A DNA stretch of 64,000 nt from Cyclobacteriaceae bacterium (GTDB lineage: Bacteria; Bacteroidota; Bacteroidia; Cytophagales; Cyclobacteriaceae). The stretch covers positions 248,001-312,000 of the forward strand of contig JAEUUI010000030.1 in assembly GCA_016786585.1 (NCBI GenBank), written 5' to 3'. Below the pieces are notes generated by a model, which was not told where the DNA came from, made no database searches, and saw nothing but the letters and a program-made list of their open reading frames with translations. Made by a program: the position numbers and the translations under genes. Positions 1 through 9,021 of this stretch are shown here, one piece after another; position 1 is the stretch's first letter; every line of letters starts with the position of its first letter.

Positions 1-889
1 CAAAACATTCTTTGAATCGCTTGCGATGAAACTGGTAAACGAAGGCAAGCTTTCGCTGGATGAAAAAGTATCGCACTACCTTGGCAAGGAAGCCTGGTAC
101 GCGAAGGTGCAGAACGCAGAAACAATAACGATAAGAATGCTGATGAATCACACAACCGGTATTGAAGAATACTATGAACTTGGAAACTTCATGGAAATAC
201 TGATCAGCAATCCGGACAAAAAATGGACTCCGGAAGAGTGCATTAGCTATACGCTCGGCCGGCCACCTTTATTTCCTGCCGGCACCGACTGGGGTTATGC
301 CGATACCAATTATCTCATTCTCGGGTTAGTTATGCAATCAATCACCGGCAAGGATGCATACAAACAAATTGATGAGTTTTTCATCAAACCGAATAAGCTT
401 GCTGCCACCGAGCCATCCGTAAAGCGCGACCTGAAAGACCTCGTTACCGGTATTTCCGGTCCAAACAGTCCGTTTAAAGTCAGCGGACCTGTTCTCGTGA
501 ATGGCAAGATGCTGATCAACCCACAAATGGAGTGGGCAGGTGGCGGATATATCTCGAACACAATCGACCTTGCACGATGGGCCCGAATTTATTACGATGC
601 TGCTGCACTAACGGAAGATATCCGCAAGCAACAGCGAGCTGGTGTTACCGCCAAAACCGGAAGGAATCACCAGTATGGTTTGGGAATGCAAATCAGGCCT
701 TCGCCTCTTGGGATTAGCTACGGACATGGCGGCTGGTTCCCCGCATATCTTACGGAAATGGATTACTTCCCGGATAAAAATATTTCCGTTGCCATTCAGC
801 TTTCAACAGACGATTTTCAAAAGCTTAAGCGTGCACCACGCTTTTTCGAAATCTTCTTTGCGAGCGAAGTCGCAAAATTTTTAAATTAA
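1..889 (+). CDS. Serine hydrolase of the beta-lactamase / class C family, 5' truncated by the window edge
   Basis: The reading frame is open from base 2, before the first ATG at 26, so the gene enters from the left and about 295 residues are visible. The first visible residue is a Lys followed by TFFESLAMKLVNEGKL, the usual context just after the SxxK nucleophile motif of penicillin-binding-protein-like serine hydrolases. The nucleophile Ser would therefore lie just outside the window. Downstream are a YADTNYLILG segment, at the place of the Tyr-x-Asn motif with Asp replacing Asn as in many Bacteroidota members, and a GHGG segment near the C-terminus in the position of the KTG/HxG box. Such proteins are usually secreted or periplasmic esterases or peptidases, and the substrate cannot be told. 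It ends 4 bases before the esterase gene, so the two are probably co-transcribed. Confidence 0.85.
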   Translation, partial: KTFFESLAMKLVNEGKLSLDEKVSHYLGKEAWYAKVQNAETITIRMLMNHTTGIEEYYELGNFMEILISNPDKKWTPEECISYTLGRPPLFPAGTDWGYADTNYLILGLVMQSITGKDAYKQIDEFFIKPNKLAATEPSVKRDLKDLVTGISGPNSPFKVSGPVLVNGKMLINPQMEWAGGGYISNTIDLARWARIYYDAAALTEDIRKQQRAGVTAKTGRNHQYGLGMQIRPSPLGISYGHGGWFPAYLTEMDYFPDKNISVAIQLSTDDFQKLKRAPRFFEIFFASEVAKFLN

Positions 890-893
890 GTGC

Positions 894-1793
894 ATGAAAC
901 GATTCCTATTCTCCGTCTGGCTGGCAGCAGCAACAGTCTGCACCTATGCACAGGTGCCCGTTAACTTTTTTGGGACCATTAAGCGGGTCGATTCATTTGC
1001 TTCAAAATATGTTCAGCTGCGCACCATCGCAGTATGGCTTCCGGAGGGCTATGATTCCACCAAAAAATATCCGGTGCTTTACATGCACGATGGTCAGAAC
1101 TTGTTCGACAGCACGGTAACGTTCAATCACCAGGAATGGAAAGTTGACGAAACCATTATGCGATTGATCCGCGAAAAGCGGATGCGCCCGTGTATTGTTG
1201 TGGCGATCTGGAATACCGGCATGACGCGCTGGAATGAATACTTTCCGCAGAAAGCCGTGAATTACTTCTCCGGTCCGGACATGAACACATTCACGTCAAC
1301 CTATCTGAAAACTCCTCTAGTGGCAGATGACTATTTGAAATTTTTAGTGAGGGAGCTTAAGCCGTTCATCGACAAAACCTTTCCTACCCTAAGCGACCGT
1401 GACAACACATTTATTTCCGGCTCGAGCATGGGTGGATTGATATCGCTTTATGCGATGTGCGAATACCCGAAAGTGTTTGGGGGCGCTGCATGTATTTCCA
1501 CGCATTGGATCGGTGGCTGGCCTCCGGTGGTGCAGTACATCCCGAATGGATTCTTCCAGTACTTTAAAGCAAATCTTCCGTCACCAAAAACACATAAGAT
1601 TTACTTCGACTACGGAACTGAGACGCTTGACCAATACTACAAACCTTTTCAGGCTGAGATGGACAAGATTATGACTGAAAAGGGATACACATCAGCAAAC
1701 TGGATGACAAAAGAATTTCCGGGAGAAAACCATTCGGAGCAATCATGGAACAAGCGGTTTTATATTCCGCTTGAGTTTTTGTTAAGCAACTAA
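894..1793 (+). CDS. Secreted alpha/beta-hydrolase, enterochelin esterase-like
   Basis: A 299-residue protein with an N-terminal signal peptide ending near CTYAQ (about residue 20), so it is probably exported to the periplasm. The body matches the putative esterase family (PF00756-type): a YMHDGQNLFD segment after the first strands, the nucleophile elbow G176-S-S178-M-G180, and a C-terminal His280 in GENHS that would complete the triad. Family members hydrolyse carboxylic esters, including sugar and siderophore esters. The specific substrate is not evident. It follows the serine hydrolase by 4 bases and its stop codon abuts the stop codon of the convergent gene at 1794 with no base between them. 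Confidence 0.88.
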   Translation: MKRFLFSVWLAAATVCTYAQVPVNFFGTIKRVDSFASKYVQLRTIAVWLPEGYDSTKKYPVLYMHDGQNLFDSTVTFNHQEWKVDETIMRLIREKRMRPCIVVAIWNTGMTRWNEYFPQKAVNYFSGPDMNTFTSTYLKTPLVADDYLKFLVRELKPFIDKTFPTLSDRDNTFISGSSMGGLISLYAMCEYPKVFGGAACISTHWIGGWPPVVQYIPNGFFQYFKANLPSPKTHKIYFDYGTETLDQYYKPFQAEMDKIMTEKGYTSANWMTKEFPGENHSEQSWNKRFYIPLEFLLSN

Positions 1794-2396
1794 TCAGGCA
1801 ATCTTTAACTCAGCCATGCGGTTCTTCAGGCTTTGAAGTTCACGCGAAAGTTTGATATTCTTTTCAACAGCTACATGCTTATAATCTTCAAACTCTTTGT
1901 AAAGATCGTCACTTACTTTCTTGCTTTCGCGGGATGACTTGAACGCCATCCGGCTGATGACAAACAATGCAGCGGCCAGAACCAGTAATCCGATAATTAC
2001 CGTGGTGACAAAGGTTACAAATCCTTCCTTAGAGAATGTCATTCCGTAGGCATTGATGTTGGCCACATTTGAAACAAGTTCCTGTTTAGCGTTTTCAGCC
2101 CGCGCCACCTGTTGCTTCAGGCTGTCAATCTCAGCAGCCTGAGTTTTCACCAATAATTCTCCCCGGTTGATGGCCGCACGTTTTACCTTTAACGAATCTT
2201 CCACAACCCGCCAGAGCTGATCCATTTCATAAAGCTTAACCATCCGGAAACCGTTGATGACATCAAGATCGCTTTTCATATGCGCATATTGCTGTCGCAG
2301 GGACTGAGGGCCGACAGGCTCGGGTTGGGTATTTTGAGCAATTGAAACAGTGACAAAAGCAACCAGACAAAGCAACAGGGCGACACACGATCTCAT
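1794..2396 (-). CDS. Hypothetical secreted/membrane protein with coiled coil and one TM helix
   Basis: A 200-residue protein of no recognised family. It starts with a signal peptide (hydrophobic CVALLLCLVAFVTVSIAQ). A heptad-like charged region follows at about residues 35-115, then a strong transmembrane helix at about 127-150, and a second charged, coiled-coil-like C-terminal tail. Both ends look built for oligomerisation. The architecture suggests an envelope-anchored structural or signalling adaptor, but no function can be assigned. It is convergent with, and directly abuts, the esterase gene. Confidence 0.7.
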   Translation of the reverse strand: MRSCVALLLCLVAFVTVSIAQNTQPEPVGPQSLRQQYAHMKSDLDVINGFRMVKLYEMDQLWRVVEDSLKVKRAAINRGELLVKTQAAEIDSLKQQVARAENAKQELVSNVANINAYGMTFSKEGFVTFVTTVIIGLLVLAAALFVISRMAFKSSRESKKVSDDLYKEFEDYKHVAVEKNIKLSRELQSLKNRMAELKIA

Positions 2397-2507
2397 AGCG
2401 GTAGGTTTTAGAATTCAAACGTACAATGCGTGAGAACATTCGTGAACGCAAACACGATAAACCGAATGAGAAACCGATTGGTTGTTAAATGTATCGATAT
2501 ATGGTAA

Positions 2508-3191
2508 CTACCAGTTAATCACATTTTTATCGCGATAAAAATTTCCGCTCACCGGATGTTGGTCAGTTGCAAGCCAAACTGCAGTCTCCGCACCTTTAGA
2601 AACCGGGCGGGGTGCGCCCTTTCCGCCCATATCTGTCTGAACCCAACCGGGGCACATCGCAAAAACCTTAACGCTACCCTGAAGTTCTGACGCAAGCAAA
2701 ATCGTAAATGCATTTAACGAAGTTTTGCTCAACCGGTAGGCACCATATCCACCGGAACGCAACGAGGCCAGCTCGCCCATACCGCTCGAAAGGTTAATGA
2801 TTCTGGCGTCATCGCTTTTCTTTAACAAGGGAACAAAATATTTTGACGTTCGGACCGGACCCATGAAGTTGGTATCCATCGTCTGATTTATTTCCTGCAG
2901 ATCGAAACTGCGCATAGATGCGTTACCCATGATCGCAGCATTGTTCACGAGCACATCCAGCCGGCCGAATTGTTCGCTGACTTTTTCAGCAGCGATCTTA
3001 ATACTATCCTCATTTGTAACATCAAGCTGAATCGCAAATGTGTTATGGCCTATTTGAGAACTCACTTCCTGTGCCGACTGGAGATTTCTGGCCGCAACAA
3101 TTACTTGCCAGTTAAGATCAGCCATTTGCCGTGCGATCTCGCGTCCGATTCCGCGGTTAGCGCCCGTGATGAGAATTGTCTTTTTTGTCAT
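2508..3191 (-). CDS. Short-chain dehydrogenase/reductase (SDR)
   Basis: A 227-residue classical SDR. It has the cofactor motif T9-G-A-N-R-G-I-G16, the NNAA structural motif at residues 83-86, a Ser pair at 135-136 and the catalytic Y152-x-x-x-K156. The length fits a single-domain soluble NAD(P)H-dependent oxidoreductase. The C-terminal CPGWVQTDMGG segment is typical of SDRs annotated as carbonyl reductase-like. The substrate is unknown. The gene stands alone, with the hairpin repeat array directly upstream of its start codon. Confidence 0.9.
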   Translation of the reverse strand: MTKKTILITGANRGIGREIARQMADLNWQVIVAARNLQSAQEVSSQIGHNTFAIQLDVTNEDSIKIAAEKVSEQFGRLDVLVNNAAIMGNASMRSFDLQEINQTMDTNFMGPVRTSKYFVPLLKKSDDARIINLSSGMGELASLRSGGYGAYRLSKTSLNAFTILLASELQGSVKVFAMCPGWVQTDMGGKGAPRPVSKGAETAVWLATDQHPVSGNFYRDKNVINW

Positions 3192-3249
3192 GATGAAATC
3201 CTTTCAATGGATTATTCAGAATTAAATTGGGTTGTTTAAATCAGCTATT

Positions 3250-3870
3250 CGACCCCTTCGGGGTCGTATCACGCGTTGAACATCCTCTATAAACATGCAA
3301 TCTCTACAAACATTCAATCCCTTTGGGATTGTTCAATCTCTATACTCCTCTTCGTGCAGGTCCGAATCCGAAGGATTCAAATGTTTGTAGCAATGCAATT
3401 GATATTTAACCAACGACCCCGATGGGGTCGTATCACACCTTGAACATCTTCCACAAACATGCAATCCCTTCGGGATCATCTCAATCTCCATACTCCTCTT
3501 TGTGCAGGCCCGAATCCGAAGGATTCAAATGTTTGTAGCAATGCAATTGATATTTAGCCAACGACCCTGAAGGGGTCGTATCACGCCTTGAATATCTTCT
3601 GCAAACATGCAATCCCTTCGGGATCATCTCAATCTCTATACTCCTCTTCGTGCAGACCCGAATCCGAAGGATTCAAATGTTGTAGCAATCCAATTGATAT
3701 TTTGCCAACTACCCCGAAGGGGTCGTATCACACCTTGAATATCTTCCACAAACATGCAATCCCTTCGGGATCTTCTCAGTCTCTATACCCCTCTTCGTGC
3801 AGGCCTGAATCCGAAGGATTCCAATATTAATAGAAAGAACCAATCGTTAGCCTCGACCCTGAAGGGGTCG
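3250..3870. repeat. Tandem array of about 147-bp units, each carrying three short hairpins
   Basis: Four consecutive units begin at 3250, 3414, 3562 and 3709 (164, 148, 147 and 145 bp), and a fifth partial copy starts at 3854. Each full unit contains three palindromes in the same order. The first has arms CGACCCC/GGGGTCG around a 3-base loop (3250-3266, 3414-3430, 3562-3578, 3709-3725, 3854-3870). The second is an ATCCC-TTC-GGGAT type (3316-3330, 3464-3476, 3612-3624, 3759-3771). The third is GAATCC-GAA-GGATTC (3364-3378, 3512-3526, 3660-3674, 3807-3821). The sequence between the palindromes is also conserved. Copy 1 is longer because about 17 bases are inserted before its second palindrome. 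The array lies between two leftward genes; no credible coding region was found in it. Confidence 0.95.
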
Positions 3871-3882
3871 TACATTTCTCAA

Positions 3883-4530
3883 CTAGCTCTTTAACATCTT
3901 AAACGCGTGTCCCCAGCTGTTCCCGACAAATCCCGGGATACACCAAAGCATACACAACGGTTCAATCGCGCGAGCTGCCTCCGCTGTGCCCATATCGGCA
4001 GCGTCCCAGTTAAATTCTGTAAGGATAGCGGTAACTTCTGCACGGGCATTCTTGTCATTCCCACAAATAAACATGGTCGGCTTTCCTTCCTTCATGTTCG
4101 GATCAACCATCAGCGAATTACCAACACAGCTGAATGACTTGACAAAGTTTGCTTCCGGCGCAACCTTCTGCAATCGCTCCATCAGCGATTCATCGTATGT
4201 TGTGAAAAATTTTAGCACTCCGTTTACCGGAGGTGCTTCCGCAATTGGGTTGGTTGTATCGATAACCGTTTTGCCGGCAAGCTGCGACTTTAGTGCTGAC
4301 ACGAGCTTCTCGGCAACCGTTCCTTTTACAGCTAATACAACAATCTCTCCGAACGAAGCGGTATCTTCAAAGCTGCCGACCTTAGCAGAAGGGTTTTTGC
4401 TTTGCCACGCCGAGAGTTTACCGGCATCGCGCGTTCCGATCATTACATCGTAGCCGTGTTTAATAAATCCTGATGCAAGAACCTGCGCTACCTGGCCGGA
4501 GCCGAGAACGCCTATTTTTTTCTTAGTCAT
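3883..4530 (-). CDS. NAD(P)-binding oxidoreductase of the F420-dependent NADP reductase-like family
   Basis: A 215-residue protein starting KKIGVLGSGQVAQVLASGF, a Rossmann fold with the G10-x-G12-x-x-A15 dinucleotide loop. It continues as in the short NADP oxidoreductase/coenzyme F420-binding family (PF03807-type), with GTRD after the second strand pointing to NADP(H). Bacteroidota are not known to use coenzyme F420, so the family name should not be read as its cofactor. It is best called an NADPH-dependent reductase of unknown substrate. It is divergent from the phosphoesterase gene and followed by the repeat array. Confidence 0.85.
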   Translation of the reverse strand: MTKKKIGVLGSGQVAQVLASGFIKHGYDVMIGTRDAGKLSAWQSKNPSAKVGSFEDTASFGEIVVLAVKGTVAEKLVSALKSQLAGKTVIDTTNPIAEAPPVNGVLKFFTTYDESLMERLQKVAPEANFVKSFSCVGNSLMVDPNMKEGKPTMFICGNDKNARAEVTAILTEFNWDAADMGTAEAARAIEPLCMLWCIPGFVGNSWGHAFKMLKS

Positions 4531-4613
4531 GTGGGTTGGGTTTTAATTATTAGAATACCCGAATTTTGACAAAAAAGTTTACGATCGTAAAACTTTATTC
4601 CTTCATTTGGGAA

Positions 4614-5114
4614 ATGAAAATCGGACTACTCTCTGATACCCATGGTTTTCTGGACCCAAAAGTACCGGACTATTTTAAAGACTGCGATGAAATCTGGCAC
4701 GGAGGTGACTTTGGATACGGAGTTCTTGAACAGCTTGAGTTGTTAAAACCTGTAAAGGCTGTATTCGGGAACATTGATGATAAGACCTTACGAACAAAAC
4801 TTCCGGAGGACTTGTGGTTCACGTGTGAAGGCCTTTCAATTTTCATGACACATATCGGTGGTGCGCCCCCTAACTACAATCCTCGCGTTAAAAAGATTCT
4901 GCATGAACGCGCACCGGATATTTTCATTTGTGGGCACTCGCATATCCTGCGAATAAAAAAAGATCCGAACTATAACAACATGATTTACCTCAATCCGGGC
5001 GCTGCAGGTAATCACGGTTTTCACACCACTAAAACCCTCGTGAGATTTGAAATCACCGGGAAGGACATAAAAAACATGGAAGTGATTGAACTCGGCAAAC
5101 GCGGAGCTTTATAA
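4614..5114 (+). CDS. YfcE/MJ0936-type metallophosphoesterase
   Basis: A 166-residue calcineurin-like phosphoesterase. The metal-binding motifs are D8-T-H10, H29-G-G-D32, G52-N53-I-D55, H80 and G107-H-S-H110. The size and arrangement match the small YfcE/MJ0936 family, which hydrolyses phosphodiesters in vitro. The start at 4614 is preferred because the protein then begins MKIGLLSDTHG as in homologues; an in-frame ATG at 4566 would add 16 residues of no family character. The cellular substrate is unknown. It converges on dnaN with a hairpin between them. Confidence 0.88.
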   Translation: MKIGLLSDTHGFLDPKVPDYFKDCDEIWHGGDFGYGVLEQLELLKPVKAVFGNIDDKTLRTKLPEDLWFTCEGLSIFMTHIGGAPPNYNPRVKKILHERAPDIFICGHSHILRIKKDPNYNNMIYLNPGAAGNHGFHTTKTLVRFEITGKDIKNMEVIELGKRGAL

Positions 5115-5119
5115 AAAGA

Positions 5120-5163
5120 AAAGATTTCAAACCTCAGATCGAAATCTGAAACCTGAAATCTTT
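5120..5163. terminator. Probable bidirectional terminator between the phosphoesterase gene and dnaN
   Basis: Perfect 10-bp arms AAAGATTTCA (5120-5129) and TGAAATCTTT (5154-5163) enclose a smaller hairpin CAGAT-CGAA-ATCTG (5135-5148). A-rich sequence on the left and T-rich on the right would serve both converging transcripts. Confidence 0.55.
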
Positions 5164-5187
5164 ATAGGTAAATCTTAATCTGATTTT

Positions 5188-6312
5188 TTAAACGTACTGG
5201 TTCAGCATCACTGGCATTACCAGCATCAGGATGTCTTCATTCTTGTCTTTATCAGCAGGGTTTAAAACACCAGCCTTGTTAGGCGCTGACATCGACAACT
5301 TAATCTGGTTTGTATCAAGATTGCTCAGCATTTCCACCAGGAATCGTGCATTGAAACCGATCTCAATGTCTTCTCCTTCATGCTCGCATGACAGGCGCTC
5401 GTTCGCCTCATTGGAGAAGTCGAGATCTTCTGCAGAGATTTGCAACTCACTGCCAGTGATCTTCAAACGCACCTGGTGTGTAGTCTTATTCGCATAGATC
5501 GAAATACGCTTCAATGCGCCAAGCAGTTCGCTTCTACCGATCGTCATTTTGATGGCATTCTGCGTAGGGATAACGTTCTCATAATCCGGGAAGCGCTCAT
5601 CAATCAGGCGGCAGATCATGCGGATATTACCGAACTTGAAGAATGCATTCGATAAGTTAAAGTCGATATGAACCGGAGCATTTTCAGTTGGCAATGTGGC
5701 TTTCAACAAGTTCAGCGCTTTGCGCGGAATGATGATCGCACTGCCATTGTCTGACTTTACATCCGTTCTGCGGTAACGCACCAAACGGTGACCGTCAGTT
5801 GCAACAAAGGTTGTATTCTTTTCGCCCAGGTTCACGTAAACGCCTGTCATCGCAGGACGGAGTTCATCGTTGCTGGTTGCGAAGATGGTATTGTTAACCG
5901 CACGCGCCAGAACTTCCGAAGAAATCTCAGCAGAGAAATCGTTCGATACATTTGGCACCTTCGGGAAGTCGGTTGCATTCTCCCCGGATAGTTTATAGCG
6001 GCCGTTATCGGAAATAATTTCAATCGCGTAAGTCGACTCGTCAATCGAGAATGTTACCGGTTGCTCAGGAAGGTTCTTCAAGGTATCCAGCAGAATACGG
6101 GCCGGAACAGCAATGTTCCCCTTCTCTTTGGATTCAACATTGAGCTCGGTGATCATCGAGGTCTGAAGATCGGATGCAGTTACCGTGAGGCTGCCTTTTT
6201 CAAGCTCAAACAAAAAGTTTTCGAGGATCGGAACAACCGGGTTGGTGGTAATAACTCCGTTAATATTGGAAAGCTGCTTCAGGAGGTAAGCAGAGTTTAC
6301 AATGAACTTCAT
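5188..6312 (-). CDS. dnaN: DNA polymerase III beta subunit (sliding clamp)
   Basis: A 374-residue protein, normal length for the ring clamp that tethers DNA polymerase III. It starts MKFIVNSAYLLKQLSNINGV and shows the three-domain clamp pattern, including the LSGENATDFP and ATDGHRLVRYRR segments and a C-terminal MPVMLNQYV resembling the usual MP(M/V)RL end. It does not sit next to dnaA here but downstream of the gliding gene block, an association known from other Bacteroidota. A 97-bp gap separates it from the DUF4340 gene, and a TACCTTTA box in that gap on the coding strand resembles the phylum -7 element, so it may have its own promoter. Confidence 0.97.
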   Translation of the reverse strand: MKFIVNSAYLLKQLSNINGVITTNPVVPILENFLFELEKGSLTVTASDLQTSMITELNVESKEKGNIAVPARILLDTLKNLPEQPVTFSIDESTYAIEIISDNGRYKLSGENATDFPKVPNVSNDFSAEISSEVLARAVNNTIFATSNDELRPAMTGVYVNLGEKNTTFVATDGHRLVRYRRTDVKSDNGSAIIIPRKALNLLKATLPTENAPVHIDFNLSNAFFKFGNIRMICRLIDERFPDYENVIPTQNAIKMTIGRSELLGALKRISIYANKTTHQVRLKITGSELQISAEDLDFSNEANERLSCEHEGEDIEIGFNARFLVEMLSNLDTNQIKLSMSAPNKAGVLNPADKDKNEDILMLVMPVMLNQYV

Positions 6313-6409
6313 TCTGTGTTAGTGGTTTGATTTTAAAGCACGGTAAAGGTATAAAGAAAATGGAATTTCGGAAAAGAATCGACCCGAACGGGAAAATCAA
6401 ATATCCGGA

Positions 6410-7336
6410 TCACTTCTTTACGAACCAGCCCTTGCTTTTCATCAGCGGAAGCACCTTCCTTGAATTGAAAACTGCCGGATATTCGCCCTGAACCATTCCG
6501 AATACAACCTGCTTGCCCGGTTCTGCATATAACCGCAGACTGTAAACTTTGCCAGACAAATCGCTCACGCTGATTTCAACGGGAGGTACAAACCTCGCGC
6601 TGTCGTAGGCAACCGCCTGAGACTTTGTTAAATATTGATCTGCCGTAAGCAATGACACGTTATCAAGAAAACTGTTCAGTTTGGCTGTGTCAGCCTGCAC
6701 GCCTTCAATCACCGGTAGCTTATCCATCGTCACATCAAAATTGTCGGCAGGACTGGCCGCGAACGAAACACTGAGTTTTTTGAAATTCTGCCAGTTGAAT
6801 CCAAACACATACTTATCCTTCCAGCCGGATGCTTCAAGTTCAAAGATTCCGGACGTGTACACACGATAGCCGGGAATCACCATAAGGTAAACATCTTCAT
6901 CACCCTCTTTGACGAAGTATGCTTGCGACTTTGATGGATTACCTCCCGCATAAAAGCGAAGCGGTGATTCATTTCCCTGGTAAAGGGTTACCGCTGTTCC
7001 ATTTCTTTTCAAATACGTTGCGAGCGAATCCGCGAGTTTGTCAGAAACCCTGCGTTTCGGCTCCGCCTGTTGCAGCGTGGCAAACAATACATCAATCATC
7101 GAACGATCGGCCAGTTGATCCTTTGCCTTCCAGCGACCGCTTGCATCAAGTTTTAATTCAACTTTTGATGAATCATGCTCCAGCACTACTCGGTCGACTA
7201 AACGAAGATCAGCAATGCGGAAAACCGTTTTATCAACAACATTGTCCGTTCGATTGAATAAAAAGATCAGCAGTGCAGTGATGATGGTCAACACGCTAAG
7301 AGATATCAAAAGCCGGATGTTTCTTTTTTGCTGCAT
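6410..7336 (-). CDS. DUF4340-like protein linked to the gliding ABC transporter
   Basis: A 308-residue protein with one N-terminal transmembrane helix (about residues 6-25) and a large extracytoplasmic beta-rich part that resembles DUF4340. The start at 7336 is chosen because its ATG overlaps the TGA stop of gldG by one base, giving tight translational coupling; an upstream in-frame start at 7414 would lie inside gldG and precede the membrane helix with an unrelated stretch. DUF4340 proteins commonly follow gldG-type genes in ABC clusters and are thought to act with the extracytoplasmic GldG partner. The exact function is not known. Confidence 0.8.
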   Translation of the reverse strand: MQQKRNIRLLISLSVLTIITALLIFLFNRTDNVVDKTVFRIADLRLVDRVVLEHDSSKVELKLDASGRWKAKDQLADRSMIDVLFATLQQAEPKRRVSDKLADSLATYLKRNGTAVTLYQGNESPLRFYAGGNPSKSQAYFVKEGDEDVYLMVIPGYRVYTSGIFELEASGWKDKYVFGFNWQNFKKLSVSFAASPADNFDVTMDKLPVIEGVQADTAKLNSFLDNVSLLTADQYLTKSQAVAYDSARFVPPVEISVSDLSGKVYSLRLYAEPGKQVVFGMVQGEYPAVFNSRKVLPLMKSKGWFVKK

Positions 7337-9021
7337 CAGAACTTCGAATATTTTTGTTTCCGGACAACCGAACGCGTCACTCCATAAATCAACAGCACGA
7401 ATAACGGTAAGCAAAGATTAATCAGTTGCCATTTCACACGCTCGGTACGAACTTTTTCTTTATCCAACGGACGAATCTTGATTTCTTTATTCCGTGCAGC
7501 AATCAATCCGTCTTCATTCACCAGATAGTTAACGGCATTCATCAATAACTCTTCATTGGCGAACGTATACCTGGCAAACGGATCGTAACCCAACTGTTGC
7601 GGCTGGTTGTTTCTTGGATTTACATCGTTGCGCGCCAGGTCGCCATCAGCAATTACAATGAGTTTTGTCGATACCCCCTGATCTTTGTACGAACGCTGAT
7701 CTGCATCGGCAGGAAGGAACCTGTTTTTATAGAGTGAGGTAAAACCGCCTTCCAGTAAATAGCCTACCGGTAAATAGCTTAACGAGAAATCTTCTTTCTT
7801 CAAATTCTTCCGGACGTCATTAATATTGACCGCCACCGGTGCCGCGATTTTTCGGGAATACTGCGAAGTAAACAACAGGGGCGTCTTTTTAATGCCGGTT
7901 GCTTTAACGGTATCAACCGTACTGATGAATCTCGTCACCACAGCATCAAGGTTGCGCGTAACCGGATGATCAGCATACCGGTTTATTAAGGGGAAGAATG
8001 GCCAATCCATGAGTTGAAGTTTTGGTTTGCCGTCAACCTCTCCGGTAACAACCGGATATTTTCCGGTTAACGCATCCTGAACCAAATCCATGTTCAGGCG
8101 AATGCCGTATCGGAATAATTGATCATCAAGATTGATGTTATACGGAAAAGCAAAATATCCTTCCTGTGAAGCACTGTCCATACTCGCTTCGAGTTTATCC
8201 AACAGGAAAAGCACCTTGCCCCCGTTCATGATGTACTGATCAAGCTTGTATTTATCAGATTCAGAATAAGCATGCACAGGTTTGGCAATGATTAATGCAT
8301 CATACCGGTCGAGCGACTTTTTATTTTTCAGGTCGACTTTCACTACGGAATACAGTTCTAACAGCGCGCTATTGAAACTAGCTATTTCAAGACTGTCCAG
8401 CTCGCCATGCCCGGTAATCAAACCAATACGTTTACGGTCGTTGTTCACCATTTTATAGATGGCATTCGCTAACTGATACTCAATTCCTTCTATCGACTGG
8501 TTGATCTTCTCATCCGGTGTTGAGGCACTGTTTCCTTTCAACAGATTAACACCGGTTTCGAACCCACCGTAAGAAATGACCACGCCCGGGAAAATGATCT
8601 TTTCAGAAACCTGGCCGTCTTTATCATCCACCACGTTTGTAGGGACAACACCCTTTTGCATCAATTCCTGCATGTATTCGTTGCGCGCCTTCTGGCTCAT
8701 GGCCGTTGACGGATCGATAAAAACGAACTGCACTTTGTTGTGCGAGTAAATGCGGAACTCCTCAAGCGTTTCACGAATTGATTTTTGCATTCTGCGGAAG
8801 CCGGCGTTCAAGTCCCCTTCCAGGTAAACTTCCACAAACACGTTGTCGTCAAGGTTACGCAGCATTTCCTTCGTCTGATCCTTAATCGAGAATCGTTTCT
8901 CTTCCGTGAGATCGACACGGAAAAAATACTGTGACGCCAATACATTCAGCAATACGATCAGCACCAAGCCGTTCGCCAGCAGCAATAAGTCACCCGTACG
9001 TTTACCCGTGAGTTTTACCAT
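7336..9021 (-). CDS. gldG: Gliding motility-associated ABC transporter component GldG
   Basis: A 561-residue protein of the ABC-type auxiliary family. It has an N-terminal transmembrane helix (about 13-33), a large extracytoplasmic domain with the typical LTEEKRFSIKDQTKEMLRNL opening and a GHGELDS segment, and a C-terminal transmembrane helix (about 533-553). GldG works with GldA (ATPase) and GldF (permease). In Flavobacterium johnsoniae mutants in these genes lose gliding. Its start overlaps the end of gldF by 7 bases (9015-9021), and its stop overlaps the next start by one base. Confidence 0.93.
   Translation of the reverse strand: MVKLTGKRTGDLLLLANGLVLIVLLNVLASQYFFRVDLTEEKRFSIKDQTKEMLRNLDDNVFVEVYLEGDLNAGFRRMQKSIRETLEEFRIYSHNKVQFVFIDPSTAMSQKARNEYMQELMQKGVVPTNVVDDKDGQVSEKIIFPGVVISYGGFETGVNLLKGNSASTPDEKINQSIEGIEYQLANAIYKMVNNDRKRIGLITGHGELDSLEIASFNSALLELYSVVKVDLKNKKSLDRYDALIIAKPVHAYSESDKYKLDQYIMNGGKVLFLLDKLEASMDSASQEGYFAFPYNINLDDQLFRYGIRLNMDLVQDALTGKYPVVTGEVDGKPKLQLMDWPFFPLINRYADHPVTRNLDAVVTRFISTVDTVKATGIKKTPLLFTSQYSRKIAAPVAVNINDVRKNLKKEDFSLSYLPVGYLLEGGFTSLYKNRFLPADADQRSYKDQGVSTKLIVIADGDLARNDVNPRNNQPQQLGYDPFARYTFANEELLMNAVNYLVNEDGLIAARNKEIKIRPLDKEKVRTERVKWQLINLCLPLFVLLIYGVTRSVVRKQKYSKF

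Noticed and set aside
3588-3830. 80-codon open frame inside the repeat array
   Set aside because: It is made entirely of repeat sequence and its translation repeats with the unit; there is no codon bias or homology.
3250-3870. CRISPR array
   Set aside because: Units are about 147 bp and conserved throughout, with no unique spacers, and no cas genes are present.
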